A stretch of DNA of 11,633 nt. Source: Caryophanales bacterium UBA3210 (GTDB taxonomy: Bacteria; Bacillota_I; Bacilli_A; RFN20; CAG-449). The translations under genes and the position numbers were made by a program. The stretch is taken from assembly GCA_002363635.1 (NCBI GenBank), contig DEWM01000069.1, positions 13,908-25,540 of the forward strand, given 5' to 3'. Position 1 is the first letter of the stretch; every line of letters starts with the position of its first letter. The notes beneath the pieces are model-generated. The model did not search any database. It worked only from the letters and a program-made list of their open reading frames with translations, and was not told where the DNA came from. Of this stretch, positions 7,742-11,633 are shown piece after piece.

Positions 7742-8195
7742 ATATTGCAACCTCCATATTATTTAAATATTTTTGTTCTGATGAAGTTAATTTTGGATAC
7801 AATTCCTCCATCTCTACTTGTAGTTTGTTTTCTTTAATTGCTCTTAGAATCATCATTCTTTCAACAGGTGACATTTGGTATAAGACACTAGGTACGTCTA
7901 CCTTAATAGATCCATCAATTATTGAATTAATAATAAAAAGTCTATTATGTCCTACAAAAATATCATCATCATTAATAACAATATCTTCTTCTAAACACAG
8001 CAATTCTTCAATGCTCACGTTAAAGATTTTAGTTAACTCTACTAGTGTATCTAGGCTTGGGAAAGTTGTTCCTACTTCCCACTTAGAAACATTTTGACGA
8101 GTAACAAATAATTTACTTGCAAGATCATCTTGAGTTAGCTTATTTTCCTTACGTAAGGCAGAAATCTTTTTACCTACTAAAACTACATCAATCAT
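7716..8195 (-). CDS. XRE-family transcriptional regulator
   Basis: This 159-residue protein has an N-terminal Cro/CI-type helix-turn-helix (about 8-64): VGKKISALRKENKLTQDD, then the recognition part VTRQNVSKWE (31-40) and PSLDTLVELTKIFNVSIEEL. It should bind DNA as a dimer in the cytoplasm. The C-terminal half (about 80-155) is helical with the segment YQMSPVERMMILRAIKE (106-122) and LTSSEQKYL (136-144); I see this half as a separate ligand or protein interaction region. There is no membrane helix, so this is not a membrane-tethered XRE type. The ATG at 8195 has GGAGGG about ten bases upstream. It is the first gene of a two-gene operon with the PFL-repeat protein. Autoregulation is typical of such pairs and is inferred here. 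Targets are unknown; the exporter upstream region is one guess with no direct support. Confidence 0.93.
   Translation of the reverse strand: MIDVVLVGKKISALRKENKLTQDDLASKLFVTRQNVSKWEVGTTFPSLDTLVELTKIFNVSIEELLCLEEDIVINDDDIFVGHNRLFIINSIIDGSIKVDVPSVLYQMSPVERMMILRAIKENKLQVEMEELYPKLTSSEQKYLNNMEVAIYDFKKGNK
7751..7755 (-). promoter_or_regulatory. GGAGG ribosome binding site deciding the start of the PFL-repeat gene
   Basis: GGAGG on the minus strand lies directly against the in-frame TTG (7750) but nine bases before ATG 7741, so the ATG is the likely start. The site is inside the coding region of the XRE gene. Confidence 0.75.
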
Positions 8196-8217
8196 TAGTA
8201 TCTTCCCTCCTTACACC

Positions 8218-8245
8218 TATATAATAAACTTAAAAAATATGATAA
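8218..8245 (-). promoter_or_regulatory. Weak candidate promoter for the XRE operon
   Basis: On the minus strand TTATCA (8240-8245) and TATATA (8218-8223) are 16 bases apart, each matching consensus at four of six positions. An alternative is a perfect TATAAT on the minus strand at 8281-8286 with no clear -35, which would place the nearby hairpin in the leader. Confidence 0.25.
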
Positions 8246-8248
8246 TCC

Positions 8249-8273
8249 CGCAACGAAGAGTTGCGTTTTCTTT
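8249..8273 (+). terminator. Terminator-like hairpin reading in the plus direction, upstream of the XRE operon
   Basis: CGCAAC-GAAGA-GTTGCG (8249-8265) forms a 6-bp stem and is followed on the plus strand by TTTTCTTT (8266-8273), the form of an intrinsic terminator. No plus-strand gene lies in front of it. For the minus-strand XRE operon the same dyad is either in the 5' leader or just upstream of the -35, where it could be an operator. It is one of few GC-rich spots in the intergenic DNA. Confidence 0.5.
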
Positions 8274-8297
8274 ACTAATAATTATAAATAATAATTT

Positions 8298-8323
8298 AAA
8301 AAAAAGAATGCATAATGCATTCC
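8298..8323 (-). terminator. Intrinsic terminator of the AEC carrier gene
   Basis: The minus strand has the inverted repeat GAATGCAT-T-ATGCATTC (8306-8322; effectively a 6-bp stem with a 5-base loop) followed by eight T (8298-8305). It begins four bases past the stop at 8327. Confidence 0.88.
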
Positions 8324-8326
8324 AAA

Positions 8327-9298
8327 TTAAATATATAAAAGTAAAGATACTAAAGGTATAGTAATAAACGATAATAATGTAGTTACAAGTACCGTATTAG
8401 CAGCAAGTTCTTCTTGAGCATGATGAATCTCTGCTAAAGATAGAACAATTGCCCCACATGGAGCAGCCGCTAAAACTACCATTGCCCCTTTTAAAGATTC
8501 ATCTAAAAAAGGAAGCCATCTAACTACTACAAAGACAAATAAAGGAAAAACTATTCCTTTAAAGACTACACTTAAATATACCATAGGTCTAGTCCATAAA
8601 TTCTTAAAGCTAACTGTAGATAATCTAGCACCTAAAATAATCATACAAATAGGCGCGCTCATTTTAGCAAGTAAATTAACTGCACCCATTAATTTATCAA
8701 TAAAAATAAGACCATATTGATTCTCTATATTATTAATGTAATAACCTACGTTACAGCAATATAATATTACGCCAATAGCTAAACCAATAAGAGTAGGATT
8801 AATTAAGGCTTTCTTTAGAGAAATATATTGTTTATCTTCAGTTAATGCATAAACACCAAAAGTAAAAACTAAAATATTCATTGTTGCAGTAAAGATACAT
8901 GAATAACATGCTGCAAGACCTAAAGAAGGATAAACAGTAGTAACTATAGGTAGCCCAAAGTAACCAACATTCCCCATCACACTACCAATAGTAAATACTC
9001 TATATTTAGGATCTTCATATTTTTTTCTTAATACAAAATAAAGAGTCATTAAGAAAATAATTTGAAGAACTAAAGTAAAGATAAAGAAATAACCCATATT
9101 AATTAAATCTTGAGTCTTAAATTCAACTTTAGTAAATGAATCAATAAACATCATAGGTGTTAAAACATAAACTAAAATTGTTGATAATGTTTTAAGATGA
9201 GTCCCCTTAATCATTTTAAATTTACCAAGGATAAATCCTGGTAATATAAATAAAAGCAAGATAATAACGCTAACTAATGTGACATAAAATATTTGCAT
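8327..9298 (-). CDS. AEC-family (auxin efflux carrier-like) membrane transporter
   Basis: The product is a 323-residue protein made almost entirely of hydrophobic segments; about ten membrane helices can be drawn (for example 4-25, 38-55, 68-90, 103-121, 127-150, 165-183, 207-224, 238-262, 270-288 and 300-322), the usual number and length for this family. Diagnostic features are MGNVGYFGLPIV at 108-119, NPTLIGLAIGV at 167-177 and the APICMIILGARLS segment at 215-227. In bacteria such proteins move organic anions such as malate or malonate, or other small solutes, using the membrane potential; the substrate here cannot be assigned and the auxin name is historical. AAAGG sits just ahead of the ATG at 9298. 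It is a single-gene unit with its own terminator, and 131 bases separate it from the downstream XRE operon. Confidence 0.92.
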   Translation of the reverse strand: MQIFYVTLVSVIILLLFILPGFILGKFKMIKGTHLKTLSTILVYVLTPMMFIDSFTKVEFKTQDLINMGYFFIFTLVLQIIFLMTLYFVLRKKYEDPKYRVFTIGSVMGNVGYFGLPIVTTVYPSLGLAACYSCIFTATMNILVFTFGVYALTEDKQYISLKKALINPTLIGLAIGVILYCCNVGYYINNIENQYGLIFIDKLMGAVNLLAKMSAPICMIILGARLSTVSFKNLWTRPMVYLSVVFKGIVFPLFVFVVVRWLPFLDESLKGAMVVLAAAPCGAIVLSLAEIHHAQEELAANTVLVTTLLSFITIPLVSLLLYI

Positions 9299-9349
9299 AA
9301 ATAATCCTTTTAAATATTAAATATTATTTTCATATTTAACCAAGGACAT

Positions 9350-9355
9350 ATTATA
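9350..9355 (-). promoter_or_regulatory. Candidate -10 box for the AEC carrier gene
   Basis: A perfect TATAAT on the minus strand lies about 50 bases before the ATG. No convincing -35 is seen 16-18 bases upstream, and such AT-rich DNA gives this hexamer by chance; another copy is at 9405-9410. Confidence 0.25.
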
Positions 9356-9426
9356 TTTTATTAAACTTAAAAAAAGTAGTAATTTTTCTTAAGATTTAAA
9401 AAGTATTATAATAATCTACAATCACT

Positions 9427-9452
9427 AAAAAAATAGCCAAATGGCTATTTTT
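9427..9452 (-). terminator. Bidirectional-type intrinsic terminator after the flavodoxin-like gene
   Basis: AAATAGCC-AAAT-GGCTATTT (9431-9450) is an 8-bp perfect stem with a 4-base loop. On the minus strand the stem runs into seven T (9427-9433), so it ends the flavodoxin-like gene. The plus strand has five T and could work in the other direction, although no plus-strand gene needs it. Confidence 0.85.
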
Positions 9453-9475
9453 CTTATAATTCTTGTTTATAAATA

Positions 9476-9889
9476 TTATTTAACAATGTCTTTAGCGAAT
9501 TCTTTTAATCTATTTAAATCTTCTTCATTAGGTCTATCTTTATTCAAATTGATCCAAGAAGCTTTTGTATGGTATTCCTTATCAGAAATCTTAATGCCTA
9601 AATTATCGCAGTTCTTCTTAACTACTTTAAATGTTGATCTACCTGTAGCACTGCTATTAACATTTACTAATAATTTAATTTTAGAAGCATTTCTCTTTAA
9701 GAATTCTTTTTCTTCTTTTGCAATTGATGTTGCATACATTGCATTAACTAGAAATAATACATCAACTTCTTCATCTAAATCATTATCAACAGTTAATGCT
9801 TCTTTACCAATAGCTTCACTAATTGCGTTAGCAAGTTTAACAGTATTACCTTTCTTACTTAAAGTAAAATATCTAATTTCAGTTTTCAT
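9476..9889 (-). CDS. Small flavodoxin-like protein
   Basis: The 137-residue product has the flavodoxin-like alternating strand/helix pattern and length. Strand 1 (EIRYFTL, 4-10) is followed by a phosphate-loop-like SKKGNT (11-16) and helix VKLANAISEAIG (17-28). Strand VDVLFLVNAMYAT (42-54) is in the place of the second FMN loop, KIKLLVNVNSSATG (70-83) is the next strand and loop, and EYHTKASW (105-112) lies where related small flavodoxins have a conserved segment. The first loop is SKKGNT instead of the canonical TxTGNT, and the second loop lacks the usual Gly pair, so FMN binding is likely but not certain. The role would be low-potential electron transfer or quinone/flavin chemistry in the cytoplasm. 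GGGAG lies six bases ahead of the ATG at 9889. It is a single-gene unit. Confidence 0.85.
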   Translation of the reverse strand: MKTEIRYFTLSKKGNTVKLANAISEAIGKEALTVDNDLDEEVDVLFLVNAMYATSIAKEEKEFLKRNASKIKLLVNVNSSATGRSTFKVVKKNCDNLGIKISDKEYHTKASWINLNKDRPNEEDLNRLKEFAKDIVK

Positions 9890-9912
9890 ATTAGTCTCCC
9901 TCTTTTATATTT

Positions 9913-9941
9913 ATTTTATGCCTACTTCTAAAAGAAGTAAA
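9913..9941 (-). promoter_or_regulatory. Promoter of the flavodoxin-like gene with a dyad operator in its spacer
   Basis: On the minus strand TTTACT (9936-9941) and TAAAAT (9913-9918) are exactly 17 bases apart. A perfect 7+7 inverted repeat, TACTTCT-AAA-AGAAGTA (9923-9939), fills the spacer and touches the -35. This is a classic position for a repressor operator. The dyad could also fold as a hairpin, but no U-tract follows it. Confidence 0.5.
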
Positions 9942-9948
9942 TACATAG

Positions 9949-9979
9949 AAAAAGGTATACCCCATAAAGAGCATACCTT
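9949..9979 (-). terminator. Intrinsic terminator of the sugar symporter gene
   Basis: On the minus strand AAGGTATGCTC pairs with GGGTATACCTT (with G-T wobbles in the inner part) around a loop of about six bases (9952-9979), followed by a short T run to 9949. It starts 26 bases past the stop at 10006. The U-tract is short, so some readthrough towards the flavodoxin-like gene is possible. Confidence 0.65.
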
Positions 9980-10005
9980 AACAAACCTATAATTTATTTT
10001 ATATA

Positions 10006-11541
10006 TTATTTAGTTTCTTCTACTTTTTCTTGTGTAGCTGCTTGTTGAGCGTGAGCATCATTAATTATCTTCATAACTTTCTTTTCATTATAGAAGAAGA
10101 GGAATAATGCGCCGAGTAAGCAGAATGCAATAGCGACAAATGCAACAATAGTTACACCTTGCCATGTAGCAGCGATATCATTTGAAGAAATTAATTCTTC
10201 ATATGAAACGTTAGAACCGATAATTGCAAGTGAAGTAAAGACGAGCATTGATAATGATTGACCAAGTTTCATAGCGAATGTACGTGCTGCGAAGAACATA
10301 CCTTCTCTCTTTTCACCTGTAACAATAGCATCTTCTTCAGCAACGTCAGCGACGATTGATTGAGGAATGATACCAAGTAAAGCCATTGGTAAAGCTGCAA
10401 CAATTACGATTGCAAAAGCAAATACGTATGACATAGGTCCTTCTTTACCATTTGTAACGAAATATGATAATGCTGTGAATGTAAATGAGACTGCTAAGCC
10501 TAAGAAACCTGCAATAACGAGTTTCTTCTTTCCCCATTTAGCAACGAATTTTGATACGAATGGATAGAATACTGCAGATAAGACTGACATTGCACCCATT
10601 AAGTACATAGCCCAACCTTCTGGTAAGCCTAATGTTAACTTAACGAAGAATGGTAAACCAGTTTGGAATAAGCCTAAACCGATGAAGTACATAACATCAG
10701 ATGCTGTAAATCTTAAGAAGTTTTTATTTTTGAATGTAGCAGTTAATGACTTGAATGCATTTGTACCTGCTGGTTTTGATTCAACGAAATCTGTTTCTTT
10801 AAGTAAGAATGTTGGAAGTAACATACATACTGCTGCAATGATAACAAGTGGGATGAAGCAGATAACGTATGACCAGTAATAGCCAACACCGAATGCGTTT
10901 CTAATAATGCCAGCGAAAACGAATGGTAAGTAAGCAATTAATGTACCTGCGAAGAATGTTAATGAGATATATGTTGAGATATTCATTCTATCTTCTTGAG
11001 TTTTACCGAATTCAGAAATTAAAGCATTGTATGGTGTGCAGTAAATTGTCATGAATGTGTAATAAATAACAAGCATTACTGAAACCCAAGCAATGTTTAA
11101 ACCAGTTGGTTCTTTTCCACCTGTGAATAATGATGGTGCCATGAAGACGAGTAATAATGCAACTGAAACTGGAATTGCTGCAAGTTTCATGAATGGAAGT
11201 CTTCTTCCCTTAGGATTCTTTGAATTATCTGATAAGTTAGCGATTAATGGATCAGATACAGCATCCCATACTCTACATAAAGCTGAGATTAAGCCAAGTA
11301 CTGTTAAGAATCCACCGATAACTAAACCAGGTGTAATTAATGTATAGAATGTTTCTCCTACGCCATTAACAACTGTGCCTGAGAAATAATTTAAAACAGT
11401 TCCATCTTCAGCAACAGCTTTAGTTGGTAAATAGAATGAAACTAACCAAGCTGAGATGATACCGCTTAAAATTGACCAACCAAGTTGTCCAATAGCAAAG
11501 ATCCACATTTCTTTTTTTGTTAATCTTCTTGTTTTGTTCAT
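10006..11541 (-). CDS. GPH/MelB-type sugar:cation symporter (MFS superfamily)
   Basis: The 511-residue product has about twelve membrane helices. WDAVSDP at 92-98 carries Asp93 and Asp97, matching the cation-site aspartates of melibiose carrier MelB (Asp55, Asp59). It is followed by the loop SDNSKNPKGRRLPF (104-117), the GPH/MFS signature between helices 2 and 3. FGKTQEDRMNIST (178-190) and IVADVAEEDAIVTGEKREG (396-414) match the conserved cytoplasmic loops of the family, and KWGKKK (335-340) is the second-half MFS loop. Substrates in the family are glycosides, pentosides, hexuronides and other small oligosaccharides taken up with Na+ or H+; the one here is unknown. There is no C-terminal IIA-like domain as in LacS; the tail (494-511) is short and hydrophilic. 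AGGAAAGGA precedes the ATG at 11541. A cre/LacI-type site overlaps its candidate -35, pointing to carbon-source control. No glycosidase lies beside it in this window. Confidence 0.93.
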   Translation of the reverse strand: MNKTRRLTKKEMWIFAIGQLGWSILSGIISAWLVSFYLPTKAVAEDGTVLNYFSGTVVNGVGETFYTLITPGLVIGGFLTVLGLISALCRVWDAVSDPLIANLSDNSKNPKGRRLPFMKLAAIPVSVALLLVFMAPSLFTGGKEPTGLNIAWVSVMLVIYYTFMTIYCTPYNALISEFGKTQEDRMNISTYISLTFFAGTLIAYLPFVFAGIIRNAFGVGYYWSYVICFIPLVIIAAVCMLLPTFLLKETDFVESKPAGTNAFKSLTATFKNKNFLRFTASDVMYFIGLGLFQTGLPFFVKLTLGLPEGWAMYLMGAMSVLSAVFYPFVSKFVAKWGKKKLVIAGFLGLAVSFTFTALSYFVTNGKEGPMSYVFAFAIVIVAALPMALLGIIPQSIVADVAEEDAIVTGEKREGMFFAARTFAMKLGQSLSMLVFTSLAIIGSNVSYEELISSNDIAATWQGVTIVAFVAIAFCLLGALFLFFYNEKKVMKIINDAHAQQAATQEKVEETK

Positions 11542-11563
11542 AAATGTCCTTTCCTAAATAAAT

Positions 11564-11580
11564 TGATAGGTTTTCTATCA
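11564..11580 (-). repeat. Inverted repeat in the leader of the symporter gene
   Basis: TGATAG-GTTTT-CTATCA (11564-11580) is a 6-bp perfect dyad just upstream of the ribosome site of the symporter. It could form a leader hairpin or bind a regulator. No terminator-like U-tract follows on the minus strand. Confidence 0.4.
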
Positions 11581-11586
11581 TATTTA

Positions 11587-11615
11587 ATATTATTTAATAT
11601 TTTTTGTTTTGTAAA
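11587..11615 (-). promoter_or_regulatory. Candidate promoter of the symporter gene
   Basis: On the minus strand TTTACA (11610-11615) and TAATAT (11587-11592) are 17 bases apart. The -35 box matches consensus at five of six positions, the -10 at four. The spacer and downstream part include a tandem 10-bp repeat TATTTAATAT (11581-11600). The -35 lies inside the operator-like site. Confidence 0.45.
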
Positions 11616-11624
11616 GCGCTTTCA
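11611..11624 (-). promoter_or_regulatory. cre-like / LacI-family operator
   Basis: The minus strand reads TGAAAGCGCTTTAC, which matches the catabolite-responsive palindrome TGAAAGCGCTTTCA at 12 of 14 positions (last two bases swapped) and contains a perfect 10-bp core AAAGCGCTTT (11613-11622). It overlaps the -35 box of the symporter, so binding by CcpA or a local LacI/GalR-type repressor would block transcription. The regulator is not in the window. Confidence 0.65.
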
Positions 11625-11633
11625 TTAAAAAAT

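Noticed and set aside
7825..8097. Plus-strand 90-codon frame opposite the XRE gene
   Set aside because: It is antisense to a recognisable helix-turn-helix gene and lacks a ribosome site.
7001..8195. Toxin-antitoxin module
   Set aside because: The overlapping two-gene layout with an XRE protein recalls such modules, but the second product is a 246-residue acidic repeat protein with no toxin fold or catalytic motif, and the regulator is longer than usual antitoxins.
9441..9992. Plus-strand 183-codon frame covering the flavodoxin-like gene
   Set aside because: It begins inside the terminator hairpin, has no ribosome site and opposes a gene with a recognisable fold, ribosome site and promoter; its hydrophobic character comes from the antisense of Lys/Glu/Asn codons.
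10367..11347. Several short frames on both strands within the symporter gene
   Set aside because: All lie inside the intact 511-residue symporter frame and have no signals or recognisable products.
1..11633. Mobile elements, CRISPR arrays, tRNA or rRNA genes, riboswitches
   Set aside because: No transposase or integrase, no regularly spaced repeat set, no cloverleaf or rRNA-like sequence and no recognisable riboswitch core were seen; all intergenic gaps are 300 bases or less.

Overview
The window is strongly AT-rich (roughly 30% G+C by eye). Its genes have clear AGGAGG-type ribosome binding sites and intrinsic terminators with U-tracts, and every stop visible in the window is TAA. About twenty tryptophans across the predicted proteins are all encoded by TGG, so the standard bacterial code (table 11) fits better than the Mollicutes code. 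Together with the protein families this suggests a low-GC Bacillota, probably a gut-type Bacilli/Erysipelotrichia-like lineage; the taxonomic guess is inference. No RNA genes, CRISPR arrays, transposases or integrases were seen.

Layout, left to right. (1) Positions 1-5862, minus strand: two tandem paralogous single-chain ABC exporters, each an ATPase domain fused to an FtsX/MacB-type permease with a very large extracellular domain. The upstream copy (2395-5862) is complete at 1155 residues. The downstream copy (1-2275) is cut by the window edge after 758 residues. An intrinsic terminator lies between them. (2) Positions 5863-6162: a 300-base divergent intergenic region with candidate promoters for both sides, a perfect 12-bp palindrome and a pair of direct repeats. 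(3) Positions 6163-6975, plus strand: an unrecognised 270-residue soluble protein, the only plus-strand gene. (4) Positions 7001-8195, minus strand: a two-gene overlapping operon of an XRE-family regulator and an acidic protein with four helical PFL repeats. (5) Positions 8327-9298: an AEC-family membrane carrier. (6) Positions 9476-9889: a small flavodoxin-like protein whose promoter holds a 17-bp dyad. (7) Positions 10006-11541: a GPH/MelB-type sugar:cation symporter preceded by a cre/LacI-type operator-like site.

Most of the minus-strand units have their own terminator and upstream signals, so the window looks like a series of short independent transcription units rather than one pathway. 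The two ABC exporters form an obvious functional group, and the XRE plus PFL-repeat pair forms another. The most plausible undescribed elements are the exporter pair with its Tyr-rich ectodomain insertion and the XRE/PFL-repeat operon. Nothing in the sequence proves a new defence or mobile system.
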